NCBI RefSeq assembly: GCF_047496725.1
Contig: NC_132970.1
Span: forward strand, 24,082,001 to 24,146,000
DNA: 64,000 nt
Reading direction: 5' to 3'
DNA from: Anoplolepis gracilipes
Taxonomy: Eukaryota; Arthropoda; Insecta; Hymenoptera; Formicidae
Part shown: piece by piece, positions 1 to 11,905 of the stretch
How positions within the stretch are numbered: position 1 is the first letter of the stretch
Layout: each line of letters opens with the position of its first letter
Program-made: the position numbers and the translations under genes
The notes under the pieces: model-generated
The model's database searches: none
What the model was told of the DNA's origin: nothing
What the model saw: the letters and a program-made list of their open reading frames with translations, nothing else

Positions 1-224
1 CCGTCTACGTCTCGCCACCCTGTGTAACGACCGTCGGCGGTACCAACCCTGGAGCATCGTCGACTCCTGTGTAATATCGTGCTCGCGCTTCCTGCTGTCG
101 TTATCCCGATTTCTCGATGTCTATGGACGAAACTTTACGTCGGTGCCGAGTGCACATATACGCACGTGCACGTGTGAAAAGCTCGCATTGAACGAGAAAT
201 CTTCGAGGTACCGCTGAGAGTCTT

Positions 225-227
<3 letters not shown>

Positions 228-261
<34 letters not shown>

Positions 262-325
262 CGGGAAAGGGAGAGCAGAAGTGAAAATATGTGAGAGAGA
301 TAAAGAAAAAGATAAAGAAGAAGAT

Positions 326-376
<51 letters not shown>
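228..376. repeat. paired (GA)n microsatellites
   Basis: Two near-pure GA runs, 228-258 and 334-376, separated by a purine-rich degenerate stretch with GAAA and GATA variants. The whole 150 bp is almost pure purine on the plus strand. This is consistent with one older array broken by substitutions. Confidence 0.9.
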
Positions 377-379
<3 letters not shown>

Positions 380-587
380 GAAGTCCCTTTAATACTCGCG
401 CCGATAGCCGAGTGTTTCGAGTAATTGGGAAGGTAAAACAGCCTTCCGACATGCACCGGATCTCTCTTCGTCCTCTTATTTCCGAGACGCGATCCTTTTC
501 TTCTATGTATTTCTCGCGGTGGCAAGCAGAAGAACGGTGCCAGCCAAGAAGAAGGCCTTCCACTTTCTGAGTTTTCTCGTTTCTAAG

Positions 588-730
588 ATGCCCTCAGGAG
601 GAAGACTCTCTCGGTATCATCCCGAGAGGGCGAGAGCGCTAATTAAAGAAGCCGAATCTACCTCTTTGGAGGATCCCGCCATGGCGCGGATCGAGTACCT
701 GAAAGATCCTTTCACGATTTCGAGAGTAAG
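588..730 (+). CDS. candidate exon, unknown protein
   Basis: A 143-bp open stretch. Immediately upstream is a pyrimidine-rich tract ending TTTCTAAG, a good splice acceptor. The right end is AAG followed by GTACGT, an acceptable donor. Reading from the ATG at 588 gives 47 codons plus two bases, beginning MPSGGRLSRYHPERARA and ending DPFTISRVR, a mixed composition without low complexity. The same frame is also open upstream to about 519 and downstream to 785, so the boundaries rest on the splice signals alone. I recognise no domain. It could equally be a chance open frame in a CpG-rich patch, where stop codons are rare. Confidence 0.22.
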
Positions 731-850
731 GTACGTATCTTCTTGGGTCAAGGAGCTTCTACGGGGTAAGAGCACCGAGGGTTAAGACCATTATCATCCC
801 TCTTCCTTCTCTCAAGAGTCGAGCGCTTCTCGAGCGGCGAGAATCGCGAG

Positions 851-1400
851 TAACGAATAGTTGCCTTCTACCATGGAATAAGAACCACGATTTTTATTTG
901 TTACGAGTCAAAAGAAACAATAATATAATAGTATAATATAATAGTATATGCGATTAATTTTCTATACTTTCAATTATTTTAAGAACAAGTCGTATAGAAT
1001 ATATAATTGAGTATTAAATATGTATATTTAATATTTAATATAATAATGATATTTTCTTAAATCTTTCACAATGTTGTATGTACACTATAAACACGATAAT
1101 ATTTATCGGAAATGTCAAATTAATATATCACTATTTATTTTTATTTTAAAAAAGACAGCTTGATAATATCGAATTCAACATAATCCAATATCAAGTTTTT
1201 TCATTTTGACCTGAAAAAAAGTTACAGCGTAAAATTTCAGCAATAATACCTTTCGTAATAATTAGTCCCAAAGTCACGTATGCTGGATCGAGTGTAATCC
1301 ACAATTCCTCCATCATTATTCGAGAATAGAATCGATCGAAAGTGCTGCTAATAATACGTGTGTGAGTAGATCACTTCTTACGATCACTGATCAAAACGAT
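851..1400. other. AT-rich spacer
   Basis: AT-rich sequence with dense stops in all frames and short A/T homopolymers. I see no gene or structured repeat in it. Confidence 0.6.
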
Positions 1401-1784
1401 GCCTAATCGTCGCGCGATAGAAGTATACAGACGAAGGAAGACTAGAGACGAAGTGGAGGAGAAAGAGGAGAGATGAGATGCCCGGCGCGCCCTGGTGATT
1501 GCAGAGTCTCGTGGTACGTCCTAATCGCCATAGATGAGCCTGGATAGGCCGCCCTCGACTTTATTATTACCGCTTGGCTCGATTCTGTGCGCGTGTCCCA
1601 TTACGTGGACGATTATTTGACTGGTCGGTTGTGGCCGAACCTTCGGACGAAAGATCAGACGAGGCGAAGAAATCGAGATGGAGGGAACGGAATGAGAGAA
1701 AGGGGAAAACGAGAGGAGAAGAGGGTCGGCGAAGGAGCAATTGGTATGAGAGAAGGAAGAGTAAGAGTCAGAAAGAGAGAGAGA

Positions 1785-1787
<3 letters not shown>

Positions 1788-1840
<53 letters not shown>
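1788..1840. repeat. (GA)n microsatellite
   Basis: About 53 bp of uninterrupted or nearly uninterrupted GA dinucleotides, embedded in a longer purine-rich stretch that starts near 1670. Confidence 0.95.
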
Positions 1841-1844
<4 letters not shown>

Positions 1845-2042
1845 AGAGAGGACAGAGGAGAGCAAGGTAAGTAGGTATAAAGGAGCGTGACTGGACGTGA
1901 GTTCAATACGTGGCCCTCGAGCACAGCTGTCACTGACATCGCCGCAATTCGAAACTGACCGCGACAGCTAACCTCGGTACCGCCGAACCACAACGGCGGA
2001 AACTTATACCGGCCTTTCGATTGATCCGTCCAGGCCACTCAC

Positions 2043-2121
2043 CATACGCCGAAGGGGATGGATTAGTCGGCCGATCCGCCTCGTCGCGTTGGTATCTTCC
2101 TCGGATACCTAGCGCAAGCCT
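2043..2121 (-). CDS. weak candidate exon, unknown
   Basis: On the minus strand a 79-bp segment runs from an acceptor-like TTGTTCAAG to a strong donor (GTATG|GTGAGTGG). One frame is open, including the residues GIRGRYQRDEADRPTNPSP. The other two frames have stops. There is no ATG, so it could only be an internal exon. The acceptor has a poor pyrimidine tract, so this is little better than chance. Confidence 0.12.
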
Positions 2122-2135
2122 CTTGAACAAATGTC

Positions 2136-5100
2136 AGTGACGTTCGAGGTACTTTAAAGTGAACAGACAACCACTTACTTAATGAAGAAAATGAGCGGCG
2201 CAAAAATATCGGAAATCAAAAATATGAAAAATTCTCTTGAAACTTAACTAACTCTCTTAACTTGAAATTGATAATCTAGTTTTATCGAAATGAAACATAA
2301 TGATTGATTTTCATTGAGAGTGAGATTAGACGGTATGGCAATGTGATTAAACCTACATCTTCGCATAAAAAAAAATATGTATGCGTACAATTTGTATACA
2401 TATATACATATATGTATAAATAACATATATAATTATAATTTCTTTAAAGAAATCAATCAGCGTGCGCGTGCAGGATATCGCAAGAGTCCGATTCATATTA
2501 ACTGCAGGTAGATATTGGCAGGTAAAATCACAGACAGACAGAACCAAGGGTAATAAAAATGAATCGTCGTAAAACGTCCGGGAATTAGAAAGTATAACGT
2601 TGGCGCTCCTCTTTCGAGGATCCTTAATAGGTGAACGCTAAATAAGAGAATTCGAAAATGGCGTAGTCATCGTAGCTTGAACTGGTAAAAAGTTAAAATC
2701 GCGGTAGGTAGTCCTTCTTGAACGAGCTGAGAGCAGGGACAGCCTGGATAATAAGAATGAGCGCGATAATAGCGAGGTAGAGCGGCGCGGCGCGGCGAAG
2801 GAGAGATCGGAGGAAGAAAGAAAGAAGTGAAGAGACGAAGGGAAGGGCGGCAGAGGTACCCGGTCAATCCTTCGTGAGGAGAGCGAAGAGGTGATGGATG
2901 GAACGTCAGTCATGGTGCAGCCATCAATCTCTCGTACCTATACCTTTATTATTTATTATTCCTGCCGTTGTGCGGATACTCCTCCTCGGGCGCTCTCTTT
3001 CTTTCCCTCGCGAGTAGCGAGCATCGGCGTAGCCCAAAGGCCGCCAGTGACGAAGCAACGCTTCAGGTATAAGGTACACACATGCAACGCTATGTGCAAA
3101 CTTCATCTCGTCAAGCTGGGGAGATTTTCGTCGCGACTTGTTTGTTACAGAGCGATTCCGGAAAATTTAATTTTCAAACTTCGGGCTGTGCACATGAATA
3201 ATTTTATAAAGTTCTAAATATCGTGTGGTTAATTATACGCTGACATGAAGCCAAGAAACATTCAGATTCTTGTTTTGGTATCAAAAGTTTTTTACAAGGA
3301 ATAATAAAATATAGTTTGACATGTACTAACAATAAGCTCGCTAAACATGTTGTTCTGAACTAACGTGCAATGATATTCCTACAAGCGAAGAATATATGTA
3401 TATACAACTGTCACGACAAAATCCTACATGCGTTACGGAAATCTTTGAAATATTGTATATTGCAGGAAATTGAAATACATTAAAAAAGATGACCTATAAT
3501 TTTTTCCAATATCATGGTACATTTTAAAAATAATTTTTTTTCCCGCGAAAAACTAAATAGAGGAATCTTAATCGAATGGATCTCTCTGATGAAACTTTGA
3601 AAGAAGATTATTTATAGTTCTTTGCTCCGAGTTAGATACGACAAAGGGAGACGGTGGTTGATGCACAGTGCCGCCCCTATCGGTCCTTTACAAATACAGT
3701 CACGCATACAGGCGTTCATATGACTGCGCGAACCTTGCGATCGCCCCTGCTGCGTCACGGAACAAATGCGCGTTCGGCCAATCATCGTCGTATCCACGAT
3801 GACGATGACGACGTAGAGGATGACTCTCTGCAGCTGTCAATCCTGTAGAACCGCGGGGACGTCAAGACCTTGGCTGGTCACTGAGCCGTCAGAATGAGAC
3901 TCTTTGGATGGAAATCATGTTCATAAATCAAAAAACTTTTACTTCATCAAAGACAACGAGCTTACGTCGATGACGATCTTTTTCGAAGCAACAGATCTTC
4001 ATTTATCTACGTTGAAGATCGCGACTTGCAATTTGCAATGCGCCTTTAGAAATAGAATAACTCGCGATAATAATTTGCATATTAAATTAAGCGATCAAAA
4101 TATAAGTAATATACAATGTAATAAATATATAATAAATTATAAAAATAAATATTCGATTTTTCCTAATAAATAAATATTTCGCAAACATTAGAAATCTATT
4201 AAAAGAAATTAATTTGAAAGAAGCATAATTAATAATTAAAATATAAAGTTTTGTTATATTTAACGCAATCTAGAGATTCTTAATTTGTCAAAAAAAATTT
4301 CTCCAAATTGTGGACCACTTTTACCCTAGCAATAAAACAGCATTTTCTAACATTCATCGTTGCAGCGTACGTATGTATTACGTATATGCAGAGTATATGA
4401 GAGTGAATATCAAAGTTCATTAATATTAGTAGTTTGTATTATTGTCAATGAATAATACGGTACGATAAACGTGAGAAGCATACCTATAATTATGCGCAAG
4501 TACTTTGCGGAGACACGCATTTACCGTTAATTCGCATTTAGAGCTGCCTGCGTACATACACACGTGGTTTGTGCAACCATTTATTCAAACACAATAGTGG
4601 ATTCTTACGAGTGGGCAGTTCAAAAGGCCCTCGGAGGGTTTTTTCCAAACGACATTTTATGTTTCGACACTTGGGCGACCGCTCGCTCGATAGCTTCCGC
4701 CGATAGACCATTGACTACTTGGTTCCGAACGCCAAAGTATCTGGACGAGGTCGAATATATATATATACTATCGCTGCAATTTCACATTTCTATTCTAACG
4801 TTCGCCATATAAAAAAAAAAAAAGTGATGTTCTTAAATTGACGCGACAGCGTGACAGTAATTCGCAACATGCACCGCGTGTTTAACGAGTAATGAATTCT
4901 GTTGGGCATTAACGGCAAAATGCTACTATGGTTCGTATACACCAGTCAGTCGCTATTAAGTACGCAAGCATATCTTAATCAGCGGGGTACTCCAACTTGG
5001 AAAGAAATTGCTCATAGAAACAGAACTTATTACGGGATAGGATAAGGTTTATAAAGCAAATGGCGGAAGTTAACTTTTTTCCTAAAAAAGTTGCGGGACT

Positions 5101-7140
5101 TATGTTATGACAACATATATCGTGGTCTCGTGCAAAAACACAAACACATACACATACACATATACATATGTATGCATTAAACTCGTTTTCTTCAAATTGT
5201 AATTATCGTTATTTATATCTTAAAACCGAGATTTCTTTCTATTTAAATTGTTTTTAATTATTAAAATAGCCTTAATTTTAGTTCTCAATTTGCTTCATCG
5301 ATTTTTATTTTTCTGTGCAATAGAAAAAAAAGATCGCATTAAAATAATTTTACGTACATATTGTTAATACATATCTTAGTTTTATCGCTAGCTTCTTTCA
5401 TTCTAAAAATATAACCTTGTATCATTTTTGTATTTGTGTGTGTAAACATTTTGAAATGATATTTATTTAAATAAGCTTCTTTATTATTGTATGTATTTAT
5501 AGTTGTATGTAAATTTGACATTAAAAAGTCAGTTAAATTAGCGTAAAAAAAATAAAATAAAATAAAAAGGAAGAAGTTTAATTTGCTTTGACCTTCCATA
5601 GATCAAGTCTCTCAACATCTTATTGCAAAGTCACACTACAGTGATTCATTTGTGCAGCAAGATCCGATCACATTTCTGATTCCATTCCCTCGACGAATCG
5701 CTTTTGAGAAATTTCTCGCAAAGCAAAAATAACACAAGGATAATATGTCAATCAAATTAATAAAATCGCTTGTTTGCAAGCAAAAAGTTTGTGAATAATT
5801 AATTATTTAAACATGTTGAGAGAGACGGAACATTTTTTATCTTTCTCTAATTTAAAAGAAATAAAAAAACTAAAAGTATATTAAATTGATTATAATAGAA
5901 ATAAAAATATCATCAATATTCATAAATGGAAATGAAACGAAAACTAAATTTATCACGTAAAGAATTATTATTATCTGCAAATTAAAAGGAAACAAGATGA
6001 TATACGTGGCACGAGTGGGGGTGATAACATTGGAGTACAGGGGTGCAAAAGTCGGCAGCTTAGTCGTTTTAAGTTTCCCTAGTTATTCGAGAAGACATCA
6101 AGCAACTCGATCTTGCAAGCCGGATGCCATATCGTAGGATACTTGCACCTGAGCCTCTTAAGCGTTTTTTCGCAAGCTAAACAGGTTGCTTATCCCTGTT
6201 AAAAGAAAAAAAAACACATTGTGACAGAATTTCACGTTGCAATTTTGACCAAAGTCCGAACCAAAGTTTAAACCTGGAAAACCTTATATATATTATTTAG
6301 ATATATTTTCAAATTTGATATTTCCACAGTACTTTTAAATACATTATTTCAATATTTTTAATTATAATAGTAAAAAAAAGAATGTGTATAATAAATATTA
6401 TAAACAAAAGAAGAGAATTGGCAAAAGTGCGTGTTAGTAAAAATTGTATTTGAAAAAATGTAAATTCATTATTTTACTATAATATAAAAAGGGAAAATTT
6501 TAATTTAATGCGTATTTAATATTTCGAAATATATCCATTGTTCTATTCAAGTTATCAAATTTAAAATAATGACATAAATAATGCGCCAGATATACGATAT
6601 AACATTTATGCAGCGTACGTACGCGCGATAGTAAATTCAAACCTGAATTCAGACAAAAATCAAACTTGCGCGAGGCTCGATGCGGGATTATTGGTGCCGG
6701 ATGAATTTTTCATGAGGTCCGCGCGCAAATAAATTGTTTTCCCGGTTGTACATCGTTAATTGTTAACGTGAAGTAATACGCGGATCGGCTATCAATAATT
6801 AACTAGCAACCAGGTGCAGCACGGCCATGTATATATTTGTACACACATATATACGCGTGTGTGTTACTCATTAATATTTTAATTATTGAAAATGTGCGCG
6901 CGCGTCTGAATGAGCAACGTACGTGTGTATACATGTATGTATAGGCGGATTAGGATTTACATGATTTGAGGCAGGTCAAGATCGGCGGTCGGCTACGCCG
7001 GCGTATAACCGATATATGTATATGGTAGGAGGCGAGCGCGGGCATAGGCTTCTCCTCCATTCATACTTAAGTGGCGATAGTTATGAACGGGCGCGCACAT
7101 TATGTAATGCATCGTCGGCAAGAGATCTTTTTATATCCTC
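2136..7140. other. long AT-rich spacer
   Basis: About 5 kb of mostly AT-rich sequence with small GC-richer patches near 2580-3220, 3640-3900 and 6600-7130. Only short chance reading frames are present, on both strands. It contains A/T homopolymers and short TA and CA runs. I see no gene, RNA or defined mobile element. Confidence 0.6.
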
Positions 7141-7160
7141 CGCGTAGCTAAACGCAAAAG

Positions 7161-7162
<2 letters not shown>

Positions 7163-7248
<86 letters not shown>
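7163..7248. repeat. (CT)n microsatellite, 86 bp
   Basis: An uninterrupted CT dinucleotide run of 86 bp, the longest dinucleotide array in the window. It lies at the boundary between a CpG-rich patch and AT-rich sequence. Confidence 0.97.
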
Positions 7249-7254
<6 letters not shown>

Positions 7255-7960
7255 TAGCTCGTGAAACTTTCATAATAATGCATATCGACAGGTACTCGAT
7301 GATGCAAGAATCGCTTCTTCTTTTCTCCCTCGTTTGCGACGAGCATCCGTCCGGATTTGCAGCACAAACTGCACCTTACATCCCTTTACGCGCGCGTGCT
7401 TTGGCGAAATTTATTTCGTTATAAAATATATGTGCCGCGCAGTTTGGAAATGACATGAGCACAGCTTTCAAACGTTGTATGAATTTTAATGAGACGCCGA
7501 TATTAATGCGATAGATCTCATTTCTATGTATACAGTTACCGACACGTTGAAAGAAACAACTTGTACGTATCGTCAATGATACATGTAAAGTTTCTCAGGT
7601 GTACTGTTTCCAAGGCATAAAAGTTAAAAAATGTTATTATAGTAAAATCAGCAATTGATTGTACCAATTCTAAACTGACTTATACATACTTATACATGTA
7701 TACCCAACAATATTCTAAAAATTACTAGAATCCGAATTATCGATATTCGATGTATTTCCATTTCTCTTAGAAGCTAAAAAGCGTACAGAGCAACGCAAAA
7801 AAAAAAAGAAAGAAAAGAAGAAGAGATATCTCTCAAGTTACGCGGGCAACACCTGCTCTCACCATAGATTTTCTGTTACGTTAAATCAGAAATAATTAAC
7901 CATGAGATAACGCGCGTCTTCTCGGGCGCGACGATCGCACCAACTGTCGTTCTTCGCTCG

Positions 7961-8016
7961 CACGAAGCACGAAGCACGAAGCACGAAGCACGAAGCACGA
8001 AGAACGAAGCATGAAG
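7961..8016. repeat. heptanucleotide tandem repeat
   Basis: Eight units of 7 bp. Six are identical CACGAAG, followed by AACGAAG and CATGAAG. Because 7 is not a multiple of 3, the repeat cycles through all frames and is unlikely to encode a repeat peptide. The purity of the first six units suggests recent slippage, with decay at the right edge. Confidence 0.95.
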
Positions 8017-8621
8017 TCGCGTCAATCCGGCTCTTACATGCAGATGCACGATTATTGCGCAGCCACACTTCATCAGCTGCCATCGATGCAATGCGACGCA
8101 ATATACGTGTTCTCCAGCCAGAGCCCGGTGATCGCGTTATTAATGAATTCTGCAGTTCGGATCGACTGCGGCCAAAGTGAAAGAGAGCGAGATAGAGTGA
8201 GAGAAAGAAAGAGAAAAAGGGAGGAAGGGAGAGGGAGAGAGAGAGAGAGAGACGCCGAGACGAGGAACCGATCGCCTCGATGCAATCGGTTGCGCCGAAC
8301 GAGTTTCGAACGGGATGGAAGAATAGGTGGCATGTAATATACGACGACGTTTATATTAATGAGAAATGTGCCTCCGGGAGGAGACACGTTTGCCCTCTCC
8401 TTCCTTCGAGGCCGCCAATCATCGAGGTCGCCAATCGACGACTAACCAACCGTCTTTTATTGTCGTTATTATCGATGCGTCGGTCTTTCCGTCCGCGATC
8501 CGTTATATCAATGTCGAGCAATCGTCGATCGTTAGAAACGGCCGGTAGTTAACGGTCTCGCCGTCGGGATCGGCGAGTATGAGAATGATTTAGGCCTAGG
8601 CGTACCGACTGCCCTCGCGGC

Positions 8622-8970
<349 letters not shown>

Positions 8971-8989
8971 TCGCAATCTAAATTACGAC

Positions 8990-11415
8990 GAAAGGAGAGA
9001 GAATTCTTGCGTTAGACGATTTGATTGTTTAACCGAGAGCGATTACATGCATCGAGACAAATATTTCTCCTTGAATGTGCCGTGTTCGCAAAAATGTCCA
9101 ACATCAACCAACGACGGTTTATTATATGATAAATTGCATTATATACGAATAATTTACACTGGTAGAAGTGTATAATGAAATAATAAATCATTCGCGCTCG
9201 ATGACAACTGCAAATCTGCATAGAAAATGAGGCCCCCACTGGAAAGTAATAACTATGCAGTTTCAGACTTGTTGTCATTGTATATAACTGCATTGCGTCG
9301 CGGATGCGGATTCGTACGCGAACGTTTCCTCCTACGCTATTTTATCCTAGGAAAATTGCGTGGAAATTTACAGTCGCCTCTAAATATATTAAAATAGCTA
9401 CTAGAGATTGATTACAATTATTGATAGTCGTACGTCGGTTACACTCGAATTATGAAATCCATGGATCGTATCTGATCGCTGATGCGTGGAAGCGGGTTAA
9501 TTGGAATCGTACTCGCAAAGAATCAACGCGGAATCGATCATACCGGTCCGATGCATAGACCGGTCGGTCGCTGGCTCTGTCCGCTGCTAATCGATAAAAT
9601 TATGACGAATGGCACCTCGTGACGAGGCTTTAAGACATCGGCAGGGTCTCTCGTCGTCGAGGAATTGGGTTACACGGTCGATGAGTCGATCGTCGGAGTC
9701 ACGAAACGATCGATCGTCGTATCGTAAATTTGAGTGATCGGCTCTCCCAAGAACTCATCGATTGAAAAAAAAAAAAAAATTCAAGACAAAAGCGCCGCAA
9801 AGTGCCGCAACACAATAAAGATTTATAGACGCGCCATGTGCGTGTGTGTATGTGTGTTGATTTTTTAAATATTTCAATGAATTGTGTGGCAATCATCTTG
9901 ATTGTAAGTGATTAATTTATATAAGCCTGACGTTACGGTTACTACTACATATTCAAATATGCTACTCGGTTTGCGTTTGTCTTATCGCTGAATAAAAACC
10001 CAACTCTATACAGGGAGGAAGGAGGGGGAGGGCCGAAATGTTCATTCATCATGTTTGCATTAAATATATAATATCAATGTTACGTTATATTAAAAAAAAA
10101 ATGTTAAGCGCTCTACATTATCTTTTACGCAATTACTTTATATTCTTCGTTTCTCAATACAAAGAAATTATTCGACTCTTTTTTTAAATCGAGTTATATT
10201 ATAATATCGCGTATGAAAAATAATATAAAAATATGGCAAATGTCGAAAATGTGTTAACAATAAAAAGAAAGAGTATAAAATAATTCGTTTAATTAAAACG
10301 CGCGGTAATTATCTGTCGGAACACTTTGATAACGATCGGGCGCAACGGTGATTTTATTATATACGATTGCATTATGTTGCACGCGGTTGCACCAAGTTAC
10401 TTGTTATTTCATGTAGGAAAAGCAAGAGCTGAAGGTGACAATAATATCACCTGGAATTATTATCGGCGCCGCAGTAACGGGGGCGAGGTCCGCGCGATAC
10501 AATGTTCGTCAATCGATCGATCCTGCCCGCCTATCAATCAACCTTGTCAAAAATAATCGATCGACGTGACAATTCGAAGCTGACTCGCCTGGTGCCGGCG
10601 AACCAGAGCAAACACCAAAGTAACCAATCAATCAAGCCAGACCGGTCACGCGTTTTCGTTCGACTACGTAATAGAACGAGTCACAAATATACAGGGTGAC
10701 ACGTTTGTATTTAATATACTGCACGAGCCGTGCGCACGATACGTCAAGTGATTTTTTATATTATATCTGAAACTGATGATTCACTGCTGCATATACATAT
10801 ATTATACATAGTAAATCTATAACTGTGAAATTATGGATGTGTAAATTCATTCTTGTACATTTTATTCAAATGTATAATATCTTTATTATTACGTTAAACT
10901 ATTGATTTATTCAGGAATGACAGATATTATTTTTGTCAGTACTAAATATGGTCAAAATTGCAATGCATCTATGTCATATTATAATCTATATGATTTTGAA
11001 AATCATAATAACCTTTCAAATGCATGTTCTATTTTAGACCTATTATTTCGGATATTGAAAGATATCGATATGGAAAGTTAGCTGACACACAATGAGAGAT
11101 ATCAATTATCTTCAAACATATTTATACTTATTTTTCTAAAGTATTTAACAAAAGTGCTCGAGTATTGTGTCTCTATTGAAATATACTTAAATCAATAGGA
11201 AATATTATCAAGAATGGCATCTGAAACATATAAATAATCTCGGCGATACATTGGAAAAATTTGCACGCTAGATGAATACACAACGCTTTATGCCTCAAAC
11301 GGAAATGACATCATCAATTGGATTCAGTTTACGATATAATACAATATAAATACGCGCAATCGATCGAAGATGGAGAAGCGCAAAGAAAGACATAACTCAA
11401 TGCCGCTTATAGAGA
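8990..11415. other. AT-rich spacer
   Basis: Mixed spacer. 9280-9720 and 10320-10700 are somewhat richer in CpG and CGATCG-type motifs, and the rest is AT-rich. Only short chance frames are present. There is a poly(A) run near 9766 and a short GT run near 9840. I see no gene. Confidence 0.6.
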
Positions 11416-11905
11416 GATGCGGTGACAACCTACGCTCACGCATACTTGGCGCGTTTCCCTAAACCCACGAGCTCATTACAACCTGTCTTGCGGAAAGGAC
11501 AATCGCTTCTCGTGGTGTCGTCAGCTCCACCCAGACGACGTCGTCTGCGTCGTCTGCGTCGTTGTCGTCGTTGTCGTCGTTGTCGTCGACGTTGTTATCG
11601 GCGTCGTGCTCAGGTGAGATCCGCGTCCTCGAAAGGCAATGCCCCGCCACCTCCCGCCGCAAAACTTCCCACACGTGCACGTCGCGTTGCCGTGTAGTGA
11701 TTCACCGGCTTACACGCGACTCAGGTACCGTTACACGTGTGTAGGAACACCGGGCTACACGTGTGCGCTTTGCTGGAAAGCGCGCCGGCATGATCCGGTC
11801 GAGACGGTAGCGTCAGCGTTCCCGCAACGTGTATGCACGCTCGTGTCTACAGTGTCAGTCGAAAGTCTAAGATCGGGACATGAGCAATCGGCGTGTGTTT
11901 GATGC
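11416..11905. other. CpG-rich patch with TCG/GTC repeat
   Basis: GC-rich patch with a degenerate CGTCGT/TTGTCG trinucleotide repeat at about 11535-11590. A plus-strand donor (CTCAG|GTGAG, GT at 11614) follows the repeat. One frame is open from 11461 to that donor and would read a Ser/Thr-rich tail. Frames on both strands are open through the repeat, so none is favoured. It may be a promoter or 5' UTR exon of an unseen gene. Confidence 0.35.

Larger units (their letters stand above)
1..850. other. CpG-rich patch with two GA tracts
   Basis: GC- and CpG-rich sequence at the left edge of the window, in contrast with the AT-rich sequence after position 850. It contains two GA dinucleotide tracts (228-258 and 334-376) and the candidate exon at 588-730. 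The minus-strand reading frames across the GA tracts are Ser-Leu repeats created by the microsatellite and are not genes. The patch may be part of a transcribed region cut by the window edge. Confidence 0.5.
1400..2135. other. CpG-rich patch with GA array
   Basis: GC-rich patch holding the GA array at 1788-1840. A consensus-like plus-strand splice donor (AAG|GTAAGT, GT at 1867) lies just after the array. A minus-strand donor (ATG|GTGAGT) lies at 2041-2042. The plus-strand frames through the array are Arg-Glu repeats, and the minus-strand frames are Ser-Leu repeats. Neither is credible coding sequence. Confidence 0.45.

Noticed and set aside
1861..1875. Consensus donor AAG|GTAAGT after the GA array
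   Set aside because: The upstream exon would be pure GA repeat. There is no independent evidence of transcription, so it is kept only as a note in the patch entry.
1574..2038. Overlapping frames around the GA array at 1.8 kb
   Set aside because: Same microsatellite effect. The only signal kept is the pair of donors noted in the patch entry.
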